NCBI RefSeq assembly: GCF_010093595.1
Contig: NW_022985465.1
Span: 1 to 64,000 of the forward strand
From: Mytilinidion resinicola
Taxonomy: Eukaryota; Ascomycota; Dothideomycetes; Mytilinidiales; Mytilinidiaceae
Direction: 5' to 3'
Length of the DNA: 64,000 nucleotides
Part shown: positions 9,815 through 20,365 of the stretch, one piece after another
Layout: every line of letters starts with the position of its first letter
How positions within the stretch are numbered: the stretch's first letter is position 1
Notes under the pieces: model-generated
What the model was told of the DNA's origin: nothing
What the model saw: only the letters and a program-made list of their open reading frames with translations
Databases searched by the model: none
Made by a program: the position numbers and the translations under genes

Positions 9815-11227
9815 TCACCCAAATAGTTTCTTCAAAGCTCCACCTAGGCCCTTCTTCCTCTTCCCCCAACTCCAATGCGCCTTCACATCAGCAGCCATCT
9901 CCTCCCACTCCGCCACACCCGGAACTGTTGGCGCCAGCTTAACAGCCAGGATCTCAGCAGCTAGTTTCGCATGCCTCGCTGCTTCTTCTGCGTTGCAGAC
10001 GGCGCTGTATGCCATGGCTGCATGGCCATGAGGGACATCAAGGAAGCCCTCGAGACCTTGCTCTTCAAACAGCTAAATGACGTGCTCTGCATCCTCGTTC
10101 GTGGCGGTCGAGTCCGGCGACTAGTCCTCAAGACCAGCTGTTAGCGTTTTAATAGTAGTCAGCACAGCGTCCAAGGCTTCAGATGCCTGGCAACGCTTGC
10201 ACTAGCAGGAGAAGTGGTATCCTATCTCAGGATTCTTGTGGCGGAGTTCGTAATAAGTAAGTAGATCAGAATCTGCATCTTGTTAGGATACATTTTAACA
10301 AGATGAAAAGTGATGGAAGTATAAGCAATAGTGATCTCTTCGTCTAGGCTAGTGTCTCTTGTGGCATGCACTACATAGGTTAGGGCTGCACTGTCGAGGT
10401 AGTATTATGCACTTTCTGAAAATCAGCTTATAGTTCTTTAGACAGTGACTTTAAGTATTGTGCTTTGGAGCGCAATCGTGATTCATTCGGGATAGCTCTG
10501 GTATTAGCGCCAGATGCATTTGGCTACCAATCTCCATCTCAAAGGTACTCGACTTTAGCACATCTTGCATGACAGCCATCGGGTTCTTATAGAACCTCGT
10601 AAGGCTCAGAAATGCATCCATTGTCGGGGCTGGGAGCTAATTGACCGCATTCTTCAGATACTTTTCTTGCTCTAGCGTCGATAGTTGCGGGTCCATGTAG
10701 ACCAGTAGCACAGGCGTATAGGCAGTAATCATCTCGGCGCGCTTGATATCGCGCTTGGCTAACATGGCAATGCCTTTATCGGTAAGAGCCTGCGTGTACC
10801 AGACTTTCGTGTAATCGTTAACGCCAAGGTTCTGGACATCGCGGAAGGGCATTTAAGCTGCAAATTCATTGGCTACTCGGGGCGTTGTGAAAATGGAGAT
10901 GCCCCGCCCTCTATCGAAGTTTGCGATTGTGTAGACGCATAGTTCGCTGTCGATTTCGTGAATGTGATGGGTACAGACCGGTTCATGAGTCCAGGGCGCA
11001 TCCAGAAGGTCGTCATCGAGCTGGAAAGAATCGCCCAAGGGCATCTGCCCATTCTGGTCAACTCCAGCAATGCCGTCATCTGACTTGTTCTTAGTACATG
11101 CGGGATCGGACCCTGCAATGGGGGAATCAAGACATTGTGGTGATGGATGGTTAAATGGAGAACTCGCGAAAGCGGCATTGATGAGGACGAAGAGGCTGAA
11201 AGCCTTGATGGAGAGTGATATGATCAT
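9815..11227 (-). pseudogene. SET-domain protein with signal peptide, broken by nonsense codons
   Basis: The start at 11227 gives a hydrophobic leader (MIISLSIKAFSLFVLINAAFA), typical of fungal secreted-type SET proteins. Coding then continues in the same frame through TAA at 10853-10855 and TAG at 10637-10639, both explained by C-to-T at Gln codons. Recognisable SET blocks are CVYTIANFDRGRGISI, a helical stretch (VWYTQALTDKGIAMLAKRDIKRAE), and SRMNHDCAP, the counterpart of the NHSCxPN cofactor-binding motif. Further decay follows until a post-SET-like CKRC and a C-terminal helix AEEAARHAKLAAEILAVKL that is open to 9815. The family methylates lysine; this copy cannot. Confidence 0.8.
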
Positions 11228-11640
11228 AGCTGGTGTTTTCTCCGGGTTCTCGGGCCCGGGGATTGAAGATATTCATGCTTAAGAAGAGGTTCGAGCCCCT
11301 GTTTCAGGGCTGTTTAAACTCGCGCTCCGAGAGGGCGCTAGAAAGGAGTAGGACGCCACACAGCCGTGGTGTGGCTGAGAAAGGCGAAGGAAATGGAAAA
11401 GTCATCGCTGAGGCCATGAACAAGACCTTTTGCCTTCATCGTGAGATGCCGGCTTCCATGGTGAGAGTGGTGGGATGCGAAGGAAGCGTCGTTGGAGTTT
11501 TCGTCCCGTCCACGTGACCTTCTTGGGACCTCGGAACTTAAATCGCGTCCACTCAATTGGAACGCGCCTCTCAACACCATGCCCGCGCGATGAGACGGAT
11601 CCCATGGCCGATTTTCCAGCTTCGAAACCGTCCACGACTA
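11228..11640. other. No recognisable gene
   Basis: Short frames only. This is the intergenic space between the divergent SET and methyltransferase relics and may have held both promoters. Confidence 0.4.
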
Positions 11641-12713
11641 AGCCGACCTAGAGCAATTCCACGACAAGGCTCTCGGGATTCTAGCACAATTGCTCCAGAT
11701 GCCGAGCCCAAGAGGCTGTTGCAGCGTCTGTTCCGCATCTCGTCGACATGCTCAGCATAGCCCCCAATCTTCCTCGAAATCTTCGCGTTCTCGATCTATG
11801 TACCGGCGTCGGATGCATTCCACTGCCGTTCCAGCACCAGCTCAGCAGAAGACGCCCTGACACACTCCTGCGGATGGTCGGTGTTGATATATCTCCTGAT
11901 GCCTTGCAACTAGCTCGAGATAACACGGAGCGTGTGCTTCGAGACGCTCGTCTGCGCAGAATAGAGTAGAAGAACGAGAAGGAACAGCATCTGCTTACAG
12001 GCGAGGAATACAACGTTCTTCCACCGCAGACTCAAGCATTGGAGCAAATAAAATATATTCCAGCTGACGTACTCGGCAAAAGCCCCGATCACCCCACCCT
12101 TGAGGCAGCCCTGGTCCTCAAACCTGCGCTAAATCCTGGGGAGAGTCGAGTGACTAAAGGACTAAGGGCCTACACAGCCAAAACGTTCCACATTCTCATT
12201 TGCAACCACCCCTACATCTCCCCCTCGGATTTCTTGCGCACTACGAGTCGCTCCGTTCGTGAATTCGAACCCGAGTTAGCCCTAGTTCCGCCACCAAACT
12301 CTGCAATATCACATGAAGAGGAAGGCGACGTATTTTATCCCCGTCTTCTGGAAATTGCGCATCAAGCTAAAGCAATAATGGTGTTGTTTGAAGTTGCAGA
12401 CTTGAGTCAGGCTCTTAGAGTCGCACGAATAGCCAGACGCCTCGGGAAGGAGCTAGCACATGAGCACGCGAGGATGGAGGTTCCTTTTCCCGATCGAGTT
12501 GGATGGGATGAGATTCAGATCTGGAGGGACGAACCTGGGAAGGTGGGTGCAATTGAGGAGTCGCAAACGATTGACGGGTTTGAGGTCATCGGCCGTGGCA
12601 ATGGCCGCTCTGTGTTCTACTCGAAACATCACGTAAGGGACTGGTTCAGCAGTAGCGATAAACTCCGATTGCGAGAGCAAATCATCGAACTCTCTACTCA
12701 GGGTACTTCTTGA
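11641..12713 (+). pseudogene. HemK/PrmC-like N5-glutamine methyltransferase relic
   Basis: From 11694 the frame shows the class I methyltransferase motif VLDLCTGVGCIPLPF, then VGVDISPDALQLARDN. It crosses a TAG at 11967-11969 and continues to the catalytic-loop counterpart ILICNHPYISPSDF. HemK enzymes have NPPY here, so the first Pro has become His. The C-terminal half (12039-12713) is open to TGA. The N-terminal helical domain is not readable in one frame and a further TAG lies just before the core. The family methylates the Gln of GGQ in translation release factors; the mitochondrial form is MTQ1. The stop, the NHPY change and the missing N-terminus argue against function. Confidence 0.75.
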
Positions 12714-12777
12714 AATCTAGCTTGCCAGCAAGTTGATATACGATTCTACGTGACAAGGCTATGAAATACTCCCTACC

Positions 12778-13884
12778 CTAGCGTGTCAGGGTGGCCTGCG
12801 CCATAATTCTCTTACCCAGAGACGACAGCCGTGTAATCCCATTGTCCTGGCAGTAGATGTGCTTGTTATCGTACACTGCTTGGATCCTGCACTCTTTCAA
12901 ACCCCTCAAGTCCTCCAACGGCTCTAATAAAAGGTCCTGATGCGAGTCATCTAAACTGTCGAAGCCGTGAAGCAGCAAAATGAAGCTCCGCAATCCCTTC
13001 ATGGTAACAATAGTCCGACACATAGGGTCCCAATGCGTAGGTAGGTACTCGATCTGAATGATTTCGCGATCGTCTCGAGTTGGCAGCCCATAGGAGAACC
13101 AATATATCTGCAGCGACGTTATGGCGTCAAGGCGCTGTGGAAGAATAGCGCGTTCAAAGTACATGAACGATCGAGCGGATGTGAAGTCGAAAGTAGCAGT
13201 TGAGTAGAGGAGATTAATCGCCTCCCCGTAGACCTGTCGGCATGTCTGCAGGAGGGCAATCTCGGTTCTCGAAGTCCCTTTCCAGCCGTAATGCAAAGGA
13301 TGGTAGAGTCCGTCTGATGGACCACAAGCGTAGTCCACACATTCACGGCTTATATCACGGCCTATATTACGGCCATGCGCATGCTCCGGAATCTGGCATC
13401 GTATGTGGGCGAGACTCTTTCGCATCCACAGAACATGGACGACATCGTTGGGATCGTGGAAGACGTAGCTGAAGATCATGATTCGGAGCTCTGCAGGGAG
13501 TCGCGAAAACAGTGGACCCGTCTGACGCTGCTGCTTGCGTCGTTTTCCGAGGAATGGGAGTCTGGAACCAGGTTTCGGCGGTCGTGATAGCTCCCGGCGC
13601 CGTAATGATCGCTTTGGAGGCGCCGCTTTGTCTAGCATCCGGATTTGCTGTTCGATCGTGACATGGATGACACCTCCACAGCGACCTCCGAACATGACGG
13701 CGACGTCAGATCTTATGAGACGGGAGTCGAGGTTGGGGGAGTTGTAGAAGACGAAGGTGGCCTCGCCGGAAGGTAGGCTGGTGCGGCGCAGCACCTCCAC
13801 TTTTCTATCCTCCAGCTGATTGGACAGAAAGATTCGCCTCACACACGTGAACGTATGCCGTATGTAAACGCTCAAGGCTGACAT
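12778..13884 (-). CDS. DUF7730-type fungal protein
   Basis: A single open frame of 368 residues. The family core starts near residue 125 with FSRLPAELRIMIFSYVF, an F-box-like helix, followed by W-rich and R-rich segments and TEIALLQTCRQVYGEAINLLYSTATFDF, the usual signature of this fungus-specific family. The family often begins close to the F-box-like helix, so the first 90-120 residues (basic, with RRRELSRPPKPGSR) may include untranslated sequence, or an intron may be hidden there. Function is unknown. No stop or shift, so it may be one of the few intact genes in this stretch. Confidence 0.75.
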   Translation of the reverse strand: MSALSVYIRHTFTCVRRIFLSNQLEDRKVEVLRRTSLPSGEATFVFYNSPNLDSRLIRSDVAVMFGGRCGGVIHVTIEQQIRMLDKAAPPKRSLRRRELSRPPKPGSRLPFLGKRRKQQRQTGPLFSRLPAELRIMIFSYVFHDPNDVVHVLWMRKSLAHIRCQIPEHAHGRNIGRDISRECVDYACGPSDGLYHPLHYGWKGTSRTEIALLQTCRQVYGEAINLLYSTATFDFTSARSFMYFERAILPQRLDAITSLQIYWFSYGLPTRDDREIIQIEYLPTHWDPMCRTIVTMKGLRSFILLLHGFDSLDDSHQDLLLEPLEDLRGLKECRIQAVYDNKHIYCQDNGITRLSSLGKRIMAQATLTR

Positions 13885-14911
13885 TTACAACCTGCATGTA
13901 TACATCACCAAGAATTGAACTTCGCTGCTGCTCTGCCCACGACAAGCTTCAGAAATCACGACGTGCTCGTCCAAGGTACGCCCGGGGATCCAATAGTGTG
14001 CATTCAAGTGGAAATACGCCACATTCAGATCAGCAACTGTGAACCATTAACTATCGATTATGAGCTCGCAAGCCTTTATTCTGGATTATCCATAGCAGCT
14101 CACTCGGCCGCTGAGGCTGCATAGGTAGGTTCAGTAAAACGTATTCGAAATTCGATTTCTCACATCTATCAAAGCAAGGCGTGGAATACAAAAGCACATT
14201 ATAACGCGAGACCGCAACTAAAGACAATCGGAAAGCTCAAAGGAAAAACTGAAACCAAAAAGTGAAAGTGGAGACCAGAGTACTTGATGCCAGAAATAAC
14301 AAGACGGAACATGAAGACTGTACGGCGCGGTACATCACCTCCGCGGCTAGAAGGAGAAACACATTCTAAAAGTCTCATCGACGTCCGCTTTTCTAGGTTT
14401 TCACATGACATTGCAGCCAGTGTTCTAGTAGAAGTTAAGCCTTCTTGGACAGTCGAATTGGTACTCCGCCTTGGTTGGCCTCCTGAAGTAAGGCCTGCTC
14501 AAGGTCTGTTGCCAGTAGGATTCCTATATGCATCATACTTTAGTAAACAACTGGGAAGCTGGTGGGCTAGGAACTTTACCAGCGCAAAATACATATAGCT
14601 GTCGTTGTTAAGCCACGAGGCGTTGATATCATGGCGTTTGAGCTGCTGGCTTGGCCAGGAGCCCTAGGAAACGCCTTTGTAGAGACTTTCGTCGGGTGAA
14701 GGCCGGTCGTCAATAATATTAGAGTTTTGAAACATGCTAGAAAAAGTGTCAGAAACTCCAGGGTCGCATTGTGTCCTGCTGTGGGCGCGCTAGGGCTTAC
14801 TCTTGTCTACCAGTTGCTGGGTTGGATAATATCGTTTGTTCGGTAAGTTGGTCGCAATGCCTAATTGGAAACGTGAAACTAGATTCTAGAGTTTAGGACT
14901 TTCGGGATATC
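13885..14911. other. No recognisable gene
   Basis: Short frames on both strands without motifs. Nothing repeats elsewhere in the window. Confidence 0.45.
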
Positions 14912-15516
14912 TTACATAATTTCATGAAGCAAGATATTGGCTACGCATTCCATGGTGGCTGACGCGTATGCGCGTATATCGGCCGGTTGGATGTTGCTTA
15001 GCAGTGCGCCATCCATACCTCTGCTATGAAGCATTATAACGCATCTTCTTCCTCCACCTTGGCTGCTGGGAATATCTATAATCTGCGTGACCGCTTCATT
15101 ACGGTGAGGAAGTATTGTGGCTGTACTGATTGAAACGGAGGCCCAGCTCGGCTGTCCCCTTTGATTAGCGGGGATTTGGGGGCCGACTATGGTGTCCAGC
15201 CAGCCAGGTACTCCCACGTATTTTGTACTCGCTGTGACCTATCAGCGTCTGTTGGAAAGTAACTAAGCGGAAAATCAGTAGTTGATCTATATAGAAGGTG
15301 ACCGATGTGGGCGCACTGCATCCATGGAGTGGCGGAGGGACCACCCGAATTGCGGTTTCTTCCCTCCCTAGCTGCGTAATGATAGAGCCACCGTAGTTCG
15401 CCCTATGCGGACTCGAGCTTGGTTCTCTGGGTCTGCGTCACACTACTATTATATCGCCATAGCGCTTGAGCACAAGCGTATGCAATAAAGAAAGCGAGTA
15501 GAAAGAAGCTCCTCAT
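14912..15516 (-). CDS. Candidate small secreted protein, two exons
   Basis: The ATG at 15514-15516 opens a clear signal peptide (MRSFFLLAFFIAYACAQA) but the frame stops after 37 codons. A 109-codon frame follows at 15238-14912, preceded by an AG acceptor (CTGATAG), with no ATG of its own. It contains VPGWLDTIVGPQIPANQRGQ, GGGRRCVIMLHSRGMDGALL and ATMECVANILLHEI. An intron of roughly 150-210 nt would join them; the donor is not settled (GTGACG at about 15445 keeps the phase). A TATATA motif near 15700 lies upstream on this strand. The mature protein would be about 110 residues with few Cys. No family is recognised. An effector-like role is inference from size and leader alone. Confidence 0.4.
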
Positions 15517-16611
15517 AGCGAGAAACGAAGGGAGAAACAACAAGGAATAAGAAGATTAAAGAGAAAGAACGGCGTGGTTCTTAAGAGGAGATGTGCTGAT
15601 GTGGTAGACGAAGAGATTTCGACTTGGTGTTGGAGAAGGGAGTAGGTGGAGATGTCAAGAGAGGGCCTCGAGAACAGGCTTCCGAAGTCCAGATATATAG
15701 CTTTTAACGCTAGAGGTGTACATTTCGCAATGCTTAATTGCAATGGTGGCATCTTTCAGCTGCGTGCGCCTTGTGGACACTAGAAGTCCTCCGTGATCCT
15801 GTGCGTCCAGGCAGGATTCGTTAGGAGGTCCAACAGCATCTCATTGCCACCTTGAGACTCAGCCGCAAATACAGGAGCTACGCTAGATGCCTGTTTCATA
15901 TGGCAGTCATCCTACGAGGGAGAAAACCATCTGCAAGGTTTTGCTCCGTCTTAAGGCTGTGTCCTTGTTGGAGAGCTTATCTGGCCATGTGGCAGTACCG
16001 CATAGCCCGTTAAAGGAAGTGTTTAACATTTAAATTCGGCTGTGTTATATACCTGGCGAAACAATTATCTCACATGAAACGAGAACGGATCCGAATGCGT
16101 CAAGATGCTAATAAGTCTTCGAGTCAAGTTTCCATCGAGAGCTGCGCGGGTTATGGACTCCTTGATGGATTAGTTAGGCATGAAATTAGCAACAATCACA
16201 AAATAAGAGGAAAACAATGCAGTTGGGAAAGCTCTGCTTGGCCAAACGAAATGCAATCTGCTCTATCTGCCCGAGCATGTCCCGCCAAAGCGTCGGACTA
16301 GTAAATCCGAATATAGAAGATTGGTTTTATTTAAGCAAGGCATTTGCAATTATAATGGCTGCAGGCATCACCGAAACATTAGACAACACCGAAATATTGG
16401 ACAAGAAGTAGAAGTTCAGCTAATACAAGTCCCTCACGAACGAAGGAAGAGTGTCGAGCGTGGCCGATAGCAACATAAATGGGAAGAAATACGACCAACC
16501 AATGCTCACAACCTATCGGCGTCGCAAAAGACGCATTGTATCGCATGGAGCTGGGCGAGGGCAAGCGGAGGGAATAGATTTCGGCCGAGTTTAAACGCGG
16601 CAGCCTAACTA
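15517..16611. other. Upstream region, no recognisable gene
   Basis: The first 200 bp may be the promoter of the minus-strand secreted-protein candidate (CTATATAT at about 15695). The rest has only short unsupported frames up to the solo LTR. Confidence 0.4.
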
Positions 16612-16846
16612 TGTGGAATTCTCAGCGTTCGGGTGATACTCGGACACGTGATGTACAGAGCACGTGATGTATAGGTTCATATGCACGCGCAATGTAGATC
16701 TATAGTAGGAGGCGTTCCTACCATAGATCCAGTTCAATTGGAGGCCGCACGGGCCTCACCTACGTGTATATAGCCTAGCCAGATTCCTACATAGAATCGA
16801 CATCTGTTGTCCTCCGAATTGTTATCACGTGATCGGAAATATCACA
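16612..16846. repeat. Solo LTR, family L, copy 1
   Basis: 235 bp, starts TGTGGAATTC and ends AAATATCACA, flanked by a perfect 4-bp duplication ACTA (16608-16611 and 16847-16850). About 90 percent identical by eye to 25805-26041. It carries several CACGTGAT boxes, a hairpin around GATCTATAGTAGGA / TTCCTACCATAGATC, a second hairpin GAGGCC-GCAC-GGGCCTC, and a TATATAG box. Confidence 0.88.
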
Positions 16847-16850
16847 ACTA

Positions 16851-17518
16851 AAGAGGAGCCGGGCAACTCACTCGTACGTTAAGAATATTAGTCCTAGCTA
16901 CCAAGGTTGGCGAGTATACAGGAGGAGAGGACGCTAAGCTATACTAAAGAATCGCATCTGAAAGTAAGACAGCGCAATAGTGCTGTGAGCGAATCCTGCT
17001 GTGCCTTGCTATATGCTTGGTTTTATAAGGAGGGAGTTTGGACAAGCTTAGCTCTAAGCGGGGTGCGGCTGATTGCACAACCCGCAGTGTGGCGCGCCCT
17101 GCACGGTAAGGCTAACATGCAACGGCAGAAGGCGAAATTATGCTTACAGTGACTTGCATAATCAGCTTCCGGTTTTTTCTGCACACGCTCTTTCTGCGCA
17201 GGGACTTCACCGCCAAGCCAAGTGGGCATTTATCCAGCCCACGTCAGCTTGCTACTTGGGCAGTGCTTGGCATCTACCCCGCGACAACGCGACCCATGCG
17301 CAAGACAGCATCATACAAAGGGCGAGGCTCGCTGGATAATCAGAATCCGCGCTAACAGGGGTCGACCCCATCAAACTTTCAAATGAAACATCGGCACCCC
17401 AACTCAGGGCAATAATTTTTAGGGAGCTAGCAATACGTTTAAGTAGCTGTGTCTGTTAGATCTACCTCAAAAGAAGCAAGAAATTCGAGTTCCATGCGCA
17501 GCGCTTGGTGTTAACAGC
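16851..17518. other. No recognisable gene
   Basis: Short frames without motifs. The stretch includes the space upstream of the deaminase-like gene. Confidence 0.4.
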
Positions 17519-17659
17519 ATGTTCCCCAAAATGGGTGCGCTCGCTTCTCAATATCCTAGAGTTCTGATTGGCCAAATGAGAATTCGGATTCTGATTAAGC
17601 AGCGAGCCCCGCTCTTCGTACTTTTCCACCAGAGTCGTTCCCTTCTGATCAAGCGCAGC

Positions 17660-19420
17660 ATGTTTACCAACCTATTTCCATGTCCGAAAATCGATGTGCT
17701 TCACTGGAATGCGTGTCACGTTTACGTTAAATGTCCGTACTGCGAGGAGATACATCAGCACGGCGTCGGGCTTCCGGGCAGACGTGCTTCGCACTGTTAC
17801 CCAGGTGGCCAATACAAGTTTAAATTTCCCATCGATGAAAGCAACAAACTTGTCGGCTATGAGATTGATAAGGAAAGGGCCTGTTTTGTGAATATTTGCT
17901 TGCAAGCAGGTCAAGAGGATGAGGATTTACATTCTTCAGAAAAAGATGAGTGCGAACTGGCCGATCTTTTTCGCTCCACTATGAAAATATCAGCCACAGA
18001 ACCAATGTCAGGGCTGGTTTTGAATCTTCGTACTGATTCAAGAGAGTTGGAAACTATCCCTCTTACAGGCGGCGATACCTTTAAGCAAAAGAGAATTCTA
18101 TTCGCTATCTCAGAATGCATACTTGGCAACTTGCATACAATAAGCCGATATCTCAGCACTTCGGCCGAAACGAAACTCTTTCTGCACGGGAAAAGCGAGG
18201 CTGGAGAGACTACTCTGATCATGGCTGCGGCAGAAAAGAGCCATGAGATGGTGTCACTCCTTTTACAACACGGTGCAGATGCGAACACTATCAACAATAA
18301 CGGACGAAGTGCGCTCATGGAGGCGGCGCTCTGGGGCCGAATTGAAAGCGTAAAAGCGCTGCTCAACGCCAATGCCGACAAACGCCTTCAAGACCATAAG
18401 GGTCGTTGTGCGATGGATTTAGCGCAACCGACTCGCAAAAATGAAAAAGAGAGATACCGGCGTTCTTCGCGTGCGGCTGCAGAAAGCGTACCAGAGCGTG
18501 ATGGAGACAGGCGACATATTGTCGTCTTACTCGGTGACTTGAACGCCGAGAAGCAGCATGGATACACTGAACCACCTTCGGAGAGTGAACGCAATAAGTG
18601 TAGCTTCAGGAAATCCCACTCTGAGATGGTCATAACGCTGTGTGGACCCATTCGCAGCCATCGTGTGCCACGTATCACCAAAACTGCCGCCGTTCTCGGT
18701 AGGGGAGATCAATTCGCTCGTATATCGGCAACCAGTAGTTGGGGTACCGATGCTCTGCCTCTGAACTATAAGACTGGGCCACACTGGATCGAGCGAGTCT
18801 ACCGTATCGCATCCACAATTGGCCATAATTTCCAAGATGCGCCAGATCCAGGTTGGGATCAGGGCAAACCTGGGAAGTATTTTGCTTCCCATGCGGAGAA
18901 GAAGCTGATCGCCTACTTCATAGACAGGCACGTATTCATGCCTCAAGACGGAAAGCCTGACCTGAAATTGGAAGACTCAATCCTTGAAGTAGAAGACTCT
19001 CTTGCAGAGGGAAAGCACTCGTCCGTAGCCTGGGCAAAGGTGTATGATCTGGAAGAGAGGAAAGTACAATTGGACGGCCAACTCTTCGAAGCAGATGATC
19101 GATTGCTGGATGACTCTTACGATGAGCACGAGGTTAAAAGACTGAAACATGAGATCTATGCGATCGATGAAGAACTGTTAAGCCTTGAGTCGGACGCTAA
19201 CGTGGCTGCGATGAGAGCTCAAGAGAAGAAGAAACGCTTGTTGTTGAAGAGTGAGAAGATACATCAAGACCTGATGGAGCTGAGTAGAAATGAGCCTCCT
19301 ATCTCATTGAAACGGGCAGTCATACTGAGCAGCAACGAGATCTGCGAAGACTGTGATATGTTCAAGAAAAGGGTGAATGACTGTTTCCAGTTGAATATCG
19401 AAATGAGCTGGTGTATCTAG
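17660..19420 (+). CDS. Ankyrin-repeat protein with DYW-like deaminase domain
   Basis: The frame is open from an ATG at 17519. I prefer the ATG at 17660 (MFTNLFPCPKID) because the preceding 47 codons are basic and featureless. Numbered from 17519, the order is: a zinc-binding-like module (CPYCEEIHQHG, then SHC, residues 66-100) leading into YKFKFPIDESNKLVGYEIDKERACF; two to three ankyrin repeats (about 225-300, with TTLIMAAAEKSHEMVSLLLQ and SALMEAALWGRIESVKALL); then a deaminase-like region with SHAEKKLIAYF (H458, E460) and CEDCDMF (C609, C612). HAE plus CxxC is the zinc site of cytidine-deaminase-fold enzymes, and fungal ankyrin fusions to DYW-like deaminases are a known architecture. About 150 residues of charged coiled coil separate the two half-sites. 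No stop in 587 codons. Target unknown; a nucleic-acid or toxin-like deaminase role is inference. Confidence 0.78.
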   Translation: MFTNLFPCPKIDVLHWNACHVYVKCPYCEEIHQHGVGLPGRRASHCYPGGQYKFKFPIDESNKLVGYEIDKERACFVNICLQAGQEDEDLHSSEKDECELADLFRSTMKISATEPMSGLVLNLRTDSRELETIPLTGGDTFKQKRILFAISECILGNLHTISRYLSTSAETKLFLHGKSEAGETTLIMAAAEKSHEMVSLLLQHGADANTINNNGRSALMEAALWGRIESVKALLNANADKRLQDHKGRCAMDLAQPTRKNEKERYRRSSRAAAESVPERDGDRRHIVVLLGDLNAEKQHGYTEPPSESERNKCSFRKSHSEMVITLCGPIRSHRVPRITKTAAVLGRGDQFARISATSSWGTDALPLNYKTGPHWIERVYRIASTIGHNFQDAPDPGWDQGKPGKYFASHAEKKLIAYFIDRHVFMPQDGKPDLKLEDSILEVEDSLAEGKHSSVAWAKVYDLEERKVQLDGQLFEADDRLLDDSYDEHEVKRLKHEIYAIDEELLSLESDANVAAMRAQEKKKRLLLKSEKIHQDLMELSRNEPPISLKRAVILSSNEICEDCDMFKKRVNDCFQLNIEMSWCI

Positions 19421-20365
19421 TCTAGTTCCACATATCCGTCAACTCATTCAGCACAAGCACTCAGAGGCAGATCGGTCTCTCAACGCTTTGTCCAGCTTCC
19501 TACCAGGCCCTAAGCATTGCTTACCAACACTCCCCATCCTTTCATTCTTCGGCACTCGTCTCGTTCTATATTTTATCATTGATCGAATTATTCACGTTGT
19601 AATTTCGCTCTCCCTTGGTGCTGGCCTGATTGACTGCTCTTCAAGGAGCTAATGTTGCAAAGGACCCCCTACTCAACCTGGGCTGGATAAAATGCCCACT
19701 TGGCCAAGCATCACTGCTGAGTTGATTTCGCATGTGAACCTTGACACCGCCATACCCGCTGTACTCGCGCCAACAACCGCGCAGTGTCAAGGTTCACATG
19801 CGAAATCAATTTAACAGTGATGCTCAGAGGAACAGTAAGGTGCGTCCCTGTGTAGCGAGAAAACCCCCGTGCCGAGAAATATTTTTTGTTTCAGACATCT
19901 TAAGTCTTTCCTTGTACGCCTATGAAGTTATAGCTAATATAATAATGTTCTTTACGCATTTCTCCTTAGGAAACCAGTTTGCAATAAGAAAAATACAACA
20001 ATCTTGGTCATGCTTTAGTTATTCCGTTCATGGCGTCCAGGACTAAATTAGCTTTACCCCCCTGCTCCACTGCGACTATTAATATATTTTCAAATTTCGG
20101 AGGATTAGGATAATAATCCTATTAAAGGAAAATATATTTGGAAGCATTAAAGATGCGTAACACTTAAAACAGCATACACTTTAAAGTTTCTCCGTGCAAG
20201 GGAACGCTCGGTGTCTTGGTATATAGATTTAAATTAAAATAAAGTGCGGCGTTTTTCTAGAAACTTTGACAGTTATGTGTCCACTATTTTTAGCGTCCGC
20301 GCCTATTGTTAGTGTTGTGGCCTCTTGCCACCCGCCACTCGTTCACTATCACCACAATTGCTAAC
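19421..20365. other. No recognisable gene; AT-rich right half
   Basis: Contains the inverted repeat at 19707-19824. 19860-20280 is AT-rich. The stretch just before 20366 (from ACAGTTATGTGTCCACT) may be the left end of the decayed pogo element, but no matching right end was found. Confidence 0.4.
19707..19824. repeat. Inverted repeat, 41-bp arms with 36-bp loop
   Basis: Arms 19707-19747 and 19784-19824 match at 38 of 41 positions, with perfect ATTTCGCATGTGAACCTTGA cores. The three mismatches are transitions. It could fold into a long hairpin or be a foldback element. No target duplication is obvious. Confidence 0.8.

Noticed and set aside
9495..10031. 178-codon plus-strand frame
   Set aside because: Overlaps antisense the C-terminal helix of the SET relic; no motifs.
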